Program-made: the position numbers and the translations under genes
Shown: positions 27,742-38,400 of the stretch, in pieces
Position numbering within the stretch: position 1 is the first letter of the stretch
Layout of the letters: each line of letters opens with the position of its first letter
NCBI RefSeq assembly: GCF_043380555.1
Contig: NC_091758.1
Coordinates: 39,083,946 to 39,147,945 of the forward strand
Direction of reading: 5' to 3'
Origin: Nothobranchius furzeri
Taxonomy: Eukaryota; Chordata; Actinopteri; Cyprinodontiformes; Nothobranchiidae
Length of the DNA: 64,000 nucleotides
The notes under the pieces: generated by a model
Told to the model about the DNA's origin: nothing
Seen by the model: only the letters and a program-made list of their open reading frames with translations
Databases searched by the model: none

Positions 27742-27887
27742 TAGCCTGGCCTGCCTCTGCTAATCCTGCACAGAGAAAGGGTCTGGGAACTCTCCTGTTC
27801 AAATAACCCCACCCTGTGAGAATTCTACCTGAGCCAATCAGCGCTGAGTAGCATACGTCACATACCATAATGCCGAGTTTCTACATG

Positions 27888-28060
27888 GCGACTGAAGCTG
27901 AGTTCACTGCGGCTCTTTCCTCTGTTCTAAATGTCTTGGACACGTCTTTAAAACCACAAGACGAAGTGCTAAAAGCCTTTCTTCTAAAGAAAGACGTTTG
28001 CGCTGTCGCCAGACGCCATTGTCGACTACAGCTGAAAAACTACAGCGTCGTGGACGTCAC
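27888..28060 (+). pseudogene. Helicase-like N-terminal scrap, copy 1
   Basis: The frame from the ATG near 27870 reads EAEFTAALSSVLNVLDTSLK then PQDEVLKAFLLKKDV. The spacing and text resemble the region just before motif I of RecQ-type helicases (LKPxQxEVLKAFLxxKDV), but the nucleotide-binding loop that should follow is absent. It breaks into the LINE insertion at about 28075. Probably a captured gene piece inside a TIR element; the helicase link is inference. Confidence 0.4.
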
Positions 28061-28076
28061 ACACACAGTGACGCTT

Positions 28077-30130
28077 CATCCATCCATTCATCCATTTTCA
28101 TCTGTTTATCCAGAGTCGGGTCGCGGGGGCAGTAGCCTAAGGCGAGAGGCCCAGACTTCCCTCTCCCCAGCCACTTGGGCCAGCTCCTCTGGGGGAATCC
28201 CAAGGAGTTCCCTGGCCAGGTGAGAGACATAGTCCCTCCACCATGTCCTGGGTCTACCTTTAGGTCTCCTCCCGGTTGGACGTGCCTGGAAAACCTCACC
28301 TGGAAAACTGCATCCTGACCAGATGCCCGAGCCACCTCAACTGGCTCCTCTCAATGTGGAGGAGCAGCGGGTCTACTCCGAGCCCCTCCCAGATGACCGA
28401 GCTTCTCACCCTATCTCTAAGGGAGAGCCCAGCCACTCTTCGGAGAGAACTCATTTCGGCCACTTGTATCCGCGATCTCGTTCTTTCGGTCACTACCCAA
28501 AGCTCATGACCATAGGTGAGGGTAGGAACGTAGATCGACCGGTAAATAGAGAGCTTTGCCTTCTGACTCAGCTCTCTTCACCATGACAGACCGGTACAAT
28601 GCCTGCATCACTGCAGATGCAGCACCAATCCGCCTATCGATCTCACGCTCCATCTTTCCCTCACTCGTGAACAAGACCCCGAGATACTTAAACTCCTCCA
28701 CTTGGGGCAGGACCTCATCCCTGACCCGGAGAAGGCATTCTACCCTTTTCCGAATCAAGACCATGGTCTCAGATTTAGAGGAGCTGATTCTCATCTCAGC
28801 TGCTTCACACTCGGCTGCGAACCGCTCCAGCGAAAGCTGAAGATCACGTTCTGATGAAGCCAACAGGACCACATCATCTGCAAAAAGCAGAGACCTGATC
28901 CTCGGGCCACAAAAACAGATGCCCTCCACACCTTGGCTGTGCCTAGAAATCCTGTCCATAAAGGTTATGAACAGAATCGGTGGCAAAGGGCAGCCTTAGC
29001 AGAGTCCAACTCTCACTGGGAACAAGCCCGACTTACTGCCGGCAATGCGGACCAAGCTCTGACACCGGTCATACAGGCACCTAACACCCCGTATCAGAGG
29101 GCCTGGTACCCCATACTCCCGGAGTACCCCCCACAGGGCCCCCCGAGGGACGCGGTCAAACGCCTTCTCCAAATCCACAAAACACAAGTAGACTGGTTGG
29201 GCAAATTCCCACGCACCCCCCAGGATCCCCCTAAGGGTATAGAGCTGGTCCAGTGTTCCACGGCCAGGACGAAAACCACATTGCTCCTCCTGAATCTGAG
29301 GTTCAACAATCCGACGGACCCTCTTCTCCAGAACCCCTGAATAGACCTTACCAGGAAGGCTCAGGAGTGTGATCCCCCTGTAGTTGGAACACACCCTGTG
29401 GTCCCCCCTTTTTAAATAAGGGAACCACCATCCCCGGTCTGCCAGTCCAGTGGGACTGCCCCCGATGTCCACGTGATATTGCAGAGCCGCGTCAGCTAAC
29501 ACAGCCCCACAACATCCAGAGCCTTAAGGAACTCCGGGCAGATCTCATCCACCCCCGGAGCCTTGCCACAGAGGAGCTTTTTAACCACCTCAGTGACCTC
29601 AGCACCAGAGATTTGAGAGGTCAACTCAAAATCCCCAGACTCTGCTTCCTCACTGGAAGATGTGTTGGTGGGATTGAGGAGGTCTTCAAAGTATTCTGCC
29701 CATCGATCCACAACGTCCTGAATAGAGGTCAGCAGCACACCGTCCCCACTATAGATAGTGTTGGTCAAATCAAATCAAAGATACTTTATTAATCCCAGAG
29801 GGAAATTAGTAGCACACTGCTTTCCCCCCCTGAGGCGCCGGAGGGTGGACCAGAATCTCCTCGAAGCCATATGGAAGTCTTGTTCCATGGTCTCACCGAA
29901 CTCCTCCCATGCCCGGGTTTTTGCCTCAGCGACCACCCGAGCCGTGTTCCGCTTGGACTGCCAGTACCCATCAGCTGCCTCTGGAGTCCCACAGGCCAAA
30001 AAGACCTGATAGGACTCTTTCTTCAGCTTGACGGCATCCCTAACTGCTCGTGTCCACCAGCGGGTTCGGGGGTTGCCACCACGACAGGCACCGACGATCC
30101 TGCGACCACAGCTCCGGTCGGCCGCCTCAA
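28077..30130 (-). mobile_element. RTE-like LINE, 5'-truncated and frame-broken
   Basis: Minus-strand segments in order: linker before RT (29999-29775), 29768-29496 (LTSQISGAEVTEVVKKLLCG), RT palm 29502-28996 with FVDLEKAFDRVP (motif A aspartate) and GSKSGLFPVRVGLCQGC approach, then 28986-28504 with LLFADDVVLLASS (motif C, FADD intact) and EEFKYLGVLF, then 28493-28296 (RSSVIWEGLGVDPLLLHIER). Five frames are needed, so it is dead. The 3' end at 28077 carries an ATGGATGAATGG-type tail, typical of this LINE class. A 42-bp foreign insert sits at 29767-29808. Confidence 0.8.
29767..29808 (-). repeat. LINE/SINE 3'-tail insert of 42 bp
   Basis: On the minus strand it reads AATTTCCCTCTGGGATTAAT, AAAGTATCTTTG, then GATTT repeats. 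The same text occurs at 47275-47330. This is the extreme 3' end of a non-LTR element, an almost completely 5'-truncated insertion. Confidence 0.65.
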
Positions 30131-30164
30131 CAATGGAGGCACGGCGACGCTATGTTTCTCATAA

Positions 30165-30340
30165 ACAACGAAGACAACGGCAGAGTTTTCTGTGGCTCTT
30201 TCCTCAGTTCTAAATGACTTAAATGTCTTTAAAACCACAAGTAGAAGTGCCAAAAGTATTTCTTCTAAAAAAATAAAAGATGTTTGCGCCGTTGCCAGAT
30301 GCCTTTTTTTTACTACAGCTAAAAAACTACAGCGTCGCAC
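30165..30340 (+). pseudogene. Helicase-like scrap, copy 2
   Basis: Matches copy 1 at 27888 in direct orientation: GTGGCTCTTTCCTCAGTTCT, then GTCTTTAAAACCACAAG, then the shared end AAAAACTACAGCGTCGC. It has extra frameshifts, including an A-run and a T-run, and continues into the right terminal region of the TIR element. Confidence 0.45.
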
Positions 30341-30485
30341 AGTACAGTCGGTATTTCCGTCTTTTTTCTGATTGGTTATTTTTGAGCTGCCTAGTCCCGC
30401 CCCTCAGGTGCCGCTCTGCCTGTGAGTTACCAGACTCTTTCTCTGAGCAGAATTAAACAGAAGACGGGTCTGGCAGGCCAGGCTA

Positions 30486-31511
30486 AGTGGTCGGTAGATT
30501 TTAAACTAAATTCTCAATAAAATTCTCAAATCCCAGAAAACAACAGACATTTCTGCATGTCTAAGCTTATGCAGCAGCCTGAGAAATGGCTAAAGGCCAC
30601 TTGTCCCATAGAATTTCATCTTTAAACTGGTGTTGAGAAAATCAGACTTTTAGTAGCAGAAGAAAATATTCAGAAATGATCAGATCTTCTGCTGCAGCTG
30701 CTCCATCCTCTCAAACAACAGTTGGATAAACTGTCACCATCTTTGTACTAAATATTAACTTTTAAAGCAGTAATGTTGTAATTTTCCCTAAATCCAGATA
30801 ACTAAAGGAATGTTTGTGCTTTGGACAAAGTTTTTCTTTTTAAATAAGAAAAAAATCCCTAAAATCTGCTTGATTGTGTTTTTTTTAGGGAAAATTGTGT
30901 GTTGTCATCTTTGTTCATCCTCTGCAGAAATCTCTTAAAACATTTCATTTATTTCCTGCTCAGTTTGAATAAAAATGATTGATTAGGAATAAATATTAAG
31001 AAAAATAAGAAAAAAGAAAGGTTTGTGTTCGGGAATAAAAAAGGTGAACAAGCAAAACGAATCAGAATGATGACAAACCGGCAGAATTCACCAGCGAGAC
31101 GGAGGGGAATCCAGGATATGACTAATACCGCAGGGAAATTAAAACTTGGAAGTGACAGAAAAAAACGAGGTAAGCCAGAAGGAATAAAGAAGGGAATTCA
31201 TAAAAGCCGGAGGATGACGGGACCGACTCTCCTTATCCTCTCTTTCTGGGTGATGGAGCAGTGGGCAGAAGGAGAGAGAAACGCTGACATTAGAGGAATG
31301 TGGTAGAACCACAACCTCACACCCGTGTTTCCCTGGACGTTTCTTTATCCTGCAACTGAGAAAAGTACTCAGATGACTTCATGTTGTCATGGCGACAAAT
31401 CATTCACCAGAACCTTTGAGCCCTGTGAGACAAACAATGTGCATCATCTGGTTTCTGAGAACTTAGTTTCTCTTTCTCCCCAAGGCGTCCAACAGAAGGA
31501 CGGAGACCTCA
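30486..31511. other. No gene recognised
   Basis: AT-rich. ORFs at 31025-31306 and 31325-31612 show no recognisable domains. Confidence 0.35.
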
Positions 31512-31518
31512 CCATGAC

Positions 31519-32093
31519 TACGTTTACATGCAGCCAAAATCCGGGTTATGATCGGGTTAAGGTCGGTATTCGTGTTTCTGAGTTGATCAGAATAACCCGT
31601 TTACAAGCATAAATAGAAAGAGTTACCTCTAACGTGCATAACCCGATGTAAATGCGGACGTTGGGGTAGCGTCAAGACGCATGGACTACGTCCTGACGCA
31701 ATATGCGTAATTTCCGGTTCTTCTTGTTCCGGTATCCGTGAAAACAACAACATGTTTCCCAGTTCGGAAGAGATAGCGACCGCGTTTGCTCCCAACTTGT
31801 TGTTTACTTCCGGTGTTCTGGCGCATACAAGACGTCTCGCTACTCAAAAGACCAAGATTCCTTGCGAACAGAGCATGCGCAGAACACACGCTTTGATGGG
31901 GATATCCCGGTATGCGTTTACACGACCAAACATTCGGGTTAGAAAAGGGTTACCCCAGGTGTAGTAACCGGGTTTTTAAAAACCCGGTTATGAGCATATC
32001 CGGGTTTCTGGCGGTGTTTACATGGACCTGCGGAACCGGGTTATTGTGAATATTCGGGTTTTAAAAGGGTTACTGGCTGCATGCAAACACACT
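31519..32093. mobile_element. TIR element (MITE), 7-bp TSD CCATGAC
   Basis: The left end TACGTTTACATGCAGCC is mirrored by GGCTGCATGCAAACAC at the right end, and CCGGGTTAT-type repeats recur internally in both orientations. CCATGAC flanks it at 31512-31518 and 32094-32100 (the next base out differs, so the site could be an 8-bp duplication with one change). 575 bp, no transposase. Superfamily is unresolved; a 7-8-bp duplication suggests hAT-like. Confidence 0.75.
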
Positions 32094-32100
32094 CCATGAC

Positions 32101-33603
32101 AAGAAAACCAGACCTTTGCTGGGTCTCTGCAAGATTTTCAGAACACAAAAGGCTCCAGATTAGGTGTGGTGGGTGTTGGGGCCCAAGTTGGGGGTTAAGG
32201 CTTTGTTACTGCAGCAAGATAATCGTGTCAGTTTTTGACCCGATTCTCCCTTCTGACAATCTTAACGACTCCCGTTGTTACCCAACAGCTCTAAAGATGA
32301 TCTTATCAGACATTCCTACTGTGTGTGGTGTGGAGAGTGCGCCCTGATCTTCTCAGAAGGACGTCGACATCGCTCTGGTCACCAGTCGGAGATATGGAAA
32401 AATTATTGTTTGTCTAGTCCGATGTTGCAGCGTTTGCGTCGAGCCCAGAGGGCAAACGAGACACGCGGAGATTAGTCCAGTTGAGTAGGTGGCAAAGACC
32501 CATGAGCATCCCATAAAGACCTCCCACCACAAACAAGACAATGTTTAAGTAGAAACGTGTTTTATGGCAGAAAAAAAACCCACAACTACCTCCACACCAA
32601 GGACGAAGAAGATGCTTCCTCTGGGAACCGCTGCAGGATGGACTGGAGGATAGCAATGAAAAACCCAGAGCTAACTGAAATATAAATATACCTTCTGCCT
32701 GTCTTTCCTCTTAGACACAGGAATGCAGTTTTCCAGAAGACAGCTCGGAGTTTTCTCTGACTCGTCCTTGACAAACCGGTCACTGTGCAACGCCCTTCCC
32801 GATGGCTAAAGGCTATATTTAGCACAAGTCCCCTGCTGCACGGAGGAAACAGCTTCAACATCATTTCTGAACAAGTTTCAAACCCTTCTGCGTTCTTTAA
32901 TAATCAGATGAAAAACTGTCCCTGAAGGTGAGTCTTTGTCCAGTTCAGAAGTGTCTCTCGATGTCCACAGGCTCGTCTTTAAAACACATGTAGGGGTTCC
33001 TTTACCCTGCAGCTTTATTATGATTATTATTATTAATATGGGTCTGCTGGTAAATTAAAACTCGTCTTTCTGCTGCTTCAGAGAAAAAGTCAAAACTTTG
33101 ACAAACCGAGAGGATGATATCAGATATCCTCATCTTCTTCACCTGTCTGTTCTGTTTCTCTTTATCTCCTCTGTTCCTTTTTATCGTCGCCAGTTTCGTT
33201 CGTATAAAAGCTTCACAAAAGCAGCCGAATCTAATTAGATTTCACGGTCGCGGTCTGCAGGGTTTGAACTCAGGTTTTGTTTGATTTTTTATTATCTGCT
33301 CTCGTGTTGGCAGGTTATTCTTTTGTTTTATTATCTTCTTTGCTTTTCTTGTTTAGGATTTAATTGTGTATTTTTCTGTGTTTCAGGCTGTTAGTTTTCC
33401 TTATTGTAGTTTTTTTGGTTTCTTTCCTCCTTTCGGAGCTCATTTGTCTTGTTTTACACAAGTCGGTGCCAACAGTCCTGGACAAAAAGCAGCTCCGTCC
33501 TGGAGAAAATGATCAGTCTTTTTCTCAGGGTTTGAAGCAAAATTACAGGATTTTTAGATCTGAAATTAGGTCCATTTAGATGTCAGTACCTACGAAAGCT
33601 TCA
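32101..33603. other. No gene recognised over 1.5 kb
   Basis: Several short ORFs (32081-32347, 32586-32864, 33364-33579) have no recognisable domains. No element ends were identified. Confidence 0.35.
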
Positions 33604-34335
33604 CTGGTCCCTTTATTAGGAACACCTTACTAGAGAAAGGTTGGACCCACTTCTTAATTCTTGCTGTCATGGATCCAACAAGGTGTCCCACTGGTTCTCA
33701 GAGATTCTGGTCCATCCTGACATGACGGTGTTAGCTCCATCCATGATGAGAAGCTCCCGTTCCACCACATCCCGAAGGTTCTGGACTGGACTGAGATTTG
33801 GTGACTGTGGAGGTCATTGGAGTCCAGAGAACTCATGGTCATGTTCTAGATACCAGTTAGAGATTAGCTTTGTGACATGGTGCATGATCCTGCTGGAAGT
33901 AGCATCGGAAGATGGGTTAGGACGCAGCTGAAATCCAGACTCATCAGACCAGGAAAGGTTTTTCCAGTCTCACCTGGTCCAGTTCTGGTGGGAACTGTAG
34001 CCTCGGTTTCTTGTTCTTAGCTGACAGAAGAGACACGAGTGGGGTCTTCTGCTGCTGGTTTGATTCTGTACAGGAACCAGTCTGACCAGTTTCTGGAGAC
34101 TCTGGTGATGGTTGTGGGTTCTGATCCCAGTAGATCAGACCAATCTGGTTCCAACAACCATTTCATGTTCGACGTCTCTTAAAGCTCTGATCTGACGCTC
34201 CGCTGGAACTTCAGCAGGTCGTCCTGATGACTAAATGCTGGCATCTGATTGGCTGATGATTTATTTGTTGCCATGCAGTTAAACACCTAATCAAGAGACG
34301 GTTTACAGGAATGTTCCTGTTCTAAAACATTCTAC
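33604..34335. repeat. Dispersed fish repeat, about 0.73 kb
   Basis: It opens CTTTATTAGGAACACCTTAC and later has CAACAACCATTTCATGTTC and ATCTGATTGGCTGATGATTT in the order seen in a very common fish repeat whose copies start with TTTATTAGGTACACC. The right end near 34310-34335 is degenerate. No coding frame is kept. The identification is from familiarity with the family text; its class is uncertain. Confidence 0.5.
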
Positions 34336-34934
34336 CTGTTAGACCTGTTGTTTGTCAAACAGAGGAACCTGCAGAACAAGAGCCAGTTTAGCTTCTGACC
34401 ATCTGCTCTAAAGATCAACCACACGGAGAAGAGGAAATGTTCTGGATTGTTGATTTTCATTTCCTTTGAGGATCAGTACATCGTCCTTTTGGTCCACAGC
34501 TTTGGAAGTCACATTCGGAGATATTTTGTGAGGATTTGTCTTGATAATGCACCTCTGTAGAGTTTTAAAGAGTAACACACACACGAGTTTGCTCATCTGA
34601 CAGGTGCTGAATCCCTCTGAGGCTCTCGAGGGGAGCTTTTCTGCAGTGTCTCTGTGCCACGAAGCACCAGCTTTCCACTGCGCTAGTCAGTGTGTGATGC
34701 CAGTGCGCCAACATGAAGGCTTAAGATACACAAAGCTCAAAGCCAAATCCCCAGAAAGTTATGAAACCAGTCAGTTTTACAGCATTTCAAATTCTCTTGT
34801 GATTTCCTGAACGTCAATCTGAATTTTGATAATCCTCATTATGAACTGTCGCTCATTTTTCTCCACCAAACGTCCCTTTAATGACTCCTGCAGTGTTATT
34901 TGTGTTTGCATAAGATTTGAAAGGTTTTAGGAAT
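34336..34934. other. No gene recognised
   Basis: ORFs at 34408-34596 and 34604-34810 have no recognisable domains. Confidence 0.35.
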
Positions 34935-34938
34935 TTAA

Positions 34939-35399
34939 CTCCTTCACTGCCAGCCGTTTCCTGATCACTAACGGCCTTCGCTGCCAGCGTTTCTCACCGT
35001 TTTTACAGTTTTTTTAAGAGTCACAGAACGTTGCGCGCTAGCATGATGTTGATGCCAAAACAACCAAAACAAAGAGGAGACTCACCTCTTACATCAGGAA
35101 GAAGCCGCGTGTTTCGAGCGTTATCCATTCTTTCATAATCCGTTGTCGAATTGTGATCGGCAGACGCTTTTCCGGTTCGCGCCTCACTTTTTTTTTACAG
35201 GAACGGCCCAAAACGATCTCCAAACACATGGATGTGTTGCTTCCTGATCATGTGATCTGTGATGTATGCGGATGAAGATCGGCTTCAGATGTTTGTTCTC
35301 TCAGCGCGGGGGCTCGTTCCGATGCTCAAACAGTAAAAAAATGCAAGTAAACGGTTGGATCTAAAATGACGACTTTAGTCGTCAATGGCAGTGAATGAG
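34939..35399. mobile_element. piggyBac-like MITE, TTAA site, 461 bp
   Basis: TTAA lies at 34935-34938 and 35400-35403. The ends CTCCTTCACTGCCAG and TGGCAGTGAATGAG are inverted with one mismatch in 14. The body is unrelated to the palindrome at 19672 and has no transposase. TTAA with short TIRs starting C-T-C fits piggyBac-type or a similar TTAA-targeting superfamily. Confidence 0.75.
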
Positions 35400-35403
35400 T
35401 TAA

Positions 35404-38400
35404 GAACTCAAACAGGTTAAAAATCAGACGAATCCAGATGAGAAGTAGAAGCGGCAGCTTAGAGGTTAAAGAAAACAAGAACCTTGCGCAACACGTTCGT
35501 GTTTCTGACCAAACGGAGGTTGCGTTGCGTTTGAGAACAAACTGCTAAAGTTGTACTAAAGTCGTGTTTTCAACATAAAGTCTGAACATGTTATGAATAT
35601 TTATGAATGCATTGTTCCTGCTGCTGCCATGACTCGCCCATTTTGGTCCTTTAATTATTTAGCTAAAGTTCATGACACCAATGAGGGAAACTTTTATTGT
35701 CTTCAGTCAGAATCAAATCAAACCTGATGACTTATCCACTTGAATAACATTCCTCCTACACATAAACACTCCTCACTCACAGAGGAATCCTGCGCTCCGT
35801 TACATCTCCCGTTTTCTTCCCCACAAAGAGCCCAAACACCGACGGAGCGCAGAGCGATGAGACGGAGTTGAAAGGGAAGAGGGCGAGGGCAGTAGGGAGA
35901 GAGATGAGAAGACGAAAGGCCTGATTCAAGTCTTTACGATGAGCTGTAGGCGGCTGCAGAGCCGGACAGAAATAGCAACAGCCTTGGAGCGGAGCTGCAG
36001 AGCTTCTGCGGACGTTTCTGAGCAGTTCAGAGAAATATGGCCAACGATTATGGCTAACAGATACACCCGCAGGAGGAGGAGGGATGCAGTGGAGCAGAGA
36101 GCACTTCATCCTGGGAAAAACAGCCGTTAAAGGCTTTTATCTTTGTGAGAAGTATTGACCAGCACGGAGCTCCTTCCACTTGAGGGAAGAGGGCGAGAGT
36201 CTGGATCCTAAGCTCCAGCAGGAGAATCTGCCACCAGGAACCTTTAATTCCTGGAGAGTGTTGTTGGGGAGACGAAGGTCTGGGTTTCCTTCCTGGATCC
36301 ACTCCCAACCCAACCTTGGATTAGAATCAGAATAATAGAGCCAATAATAACAAAAATATCATAATCATAGTCAAAAAGATATCTTCAGATCAGTCACAAT
36401 ATCATTTTAACGAGGAGATGCTCTTCCTGCTCCTGAGGTAAAAAACAATTCCTGCATCACTTTTATATATGATGAAGCTTTCATCCTAACAGGAAAAATC
36501 AGGGTCTGGATTTTGTTTTTGTCCTTGTCTTCCCAGTCTGGAGGGGAGTCTGTGATGCCCGTCTGGGAGCCAGATGAGGTTAGGATGTTAGGACGGAAGT
36601 GATCTGCTGTAATGAGGGTTCTTCTCAAGTTCTTCATAGTAAAAGAGGAGCTGAGCTGAACCGGTGAAGTTTTGGATTTCCTGGTCTGTCTCTGACCCCC
36701 CCATCAGGACACTTGGGATGTCTCATACGATCCGACCTTGGATAAGTGGATGACAAAGGTCAGATGGGACTGAAATAAAGGACTCCCGTCTAATTATGAG
36801 CGTTTTCGGGGAACTTTTTTCTTTCTTCCCAGACGAGGAATGAACTCGTTTGACACGTTCCAATTATTTTCTTCCAGGTCAAACAGTTGGAGTCGTGATG
36901 ACATTCAGGTGTCCTAAAGGGTCTGATGGGACGTCCTCTCCGGTCAAACGTCTCTTAATGGGTTCAGGAGGTTCTTCCTTCTGTTTTCTTTAACCTTTAA
37001 CCTCCGCTCTTTTTCATTTTCTTTTTTTTTCATTTGGGGTAAGAAGAGATATGAAAAGACATTTTCAATATTAATATTAGGCTACAATAATAATAATAAT
37101 TTTGTATTTGTACTGGTGGGAAACTTCTGTTGGATGTTTCTCTGACCGATGTTTGATCCTCCCTCCAGCTGCAGGAACGTTGGTGAATCTCAGACCTTTT
37201 TCTTCTGTGGTTTTTAAGGGATTTTCTCTCCTCCGGTGAAGCTTTAAATAAACAGAAGCATCAATAAAATGTGTTTTATGGCCATTTTCATCGTGTCGGG
37301 CTGTAAAATCCTGACTATTATGAATCACGTTCACCTTGTAAAGCTCACAAGGACAAGCAGTGCGATGACCAATCAGAGGTTGTGATTACAGGACCGCCAG
37401 CAGGCCGTCAGAAAAAGGAAACAGTTTGAATTTATTTTTTAAATGACTTAACATCTAGAATGAATCCAAAATCTGATTTAAATATAATTATACTTGATAT
37501 CTGTCTTATGTCTACTCTTTTTAATGCCAGTTGAACCCCAGCTAATAATTTTACGTGTTTTTTATTTTACATCATTATTATTTGTGCTGGAGCCAAATGA
37601 TCCAGAGTGGATGCAGCAGGATCTGCTCCAGAAACACCAGGAGACTTAATAACTGAATGCGGACCAGGTGAGTTCATCAACAGAAGAAATTCAGGTGCGG
37701 AGTTGAGCGGAACAGATTAATCCTGAAAAGAAAAAAAGTCACTTAAAGCCGTTTCAGATTTAAACAGCTGAGTTTCGAGCCTTAAAATGTGTATACTTTT
37801 GTAAAAATGTGATTAAAAATATAAATAAGAGCTAACAACAAAATTAAATTTAACAGAAAATCAATAATTGATCATTAGTGCAGGACTCTGCAATGAACCA
37901 TTTGACCATTTTACTGGTGAATAGAACCTAAATTAAACAAATAGCTAAATTGCTTTATTAACAGATGAAATGGATTATTTTGGCTCTCCGTAGTTCTGTA
38001 GCCTTAGATGGAAATAAAAACAAAAAGTCATAAAACAAGCAGCTAAAATACAGGGTTATTGTTATTATTATTATTATTATTATTATTTTATTTTTATTAT
38101 TGCTAATACAATTAATTCAGTTATTTTGATTGTAAACAACTACATATTCAATTTGTGGAAATAGTTATAATAGAGTCCAGCAGCCGCTCAGTAAAAAATA
38201 AACAAAAATCTGCAGAACAAATAATTATGCAACCAGCATAAAGTCTGTTTTTTATTACTGTTATTTCAATGACCTTCAGGACTTTTATTGTGAAGGCTTC
38301 TGTTTACATGAAATTCTCATTAGATTTTTTGCAGATAGACAAATGTTTTATTTGTGTCTCCTCCAACCAGTAGAAATAATTATAGCATCACTATGTATTT

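Larger units (their letters stand above)
27742..30485. mobile_element. TIR element pieces carrying a helicase-like scrap, split by a LINE
   Basis: The left end TAGCCTGGCCTGCC at 27742 is mirrored by GGCAGGCCAGGCTA at 30472-30485, and AGAGAAAGGGTCTGG near 27773 mirrors CCAGACTCTTTCTCT near 30430. Between them lie two direct copies of the same coding-like scrap (27888-28060 and 30165-30340) and a truncated LINE on the minus strand (28077-30130). Either two neighbouring copies of one TIR element were joined, or one copy was partly duplicated around the LINE. Confidence 0.6.
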
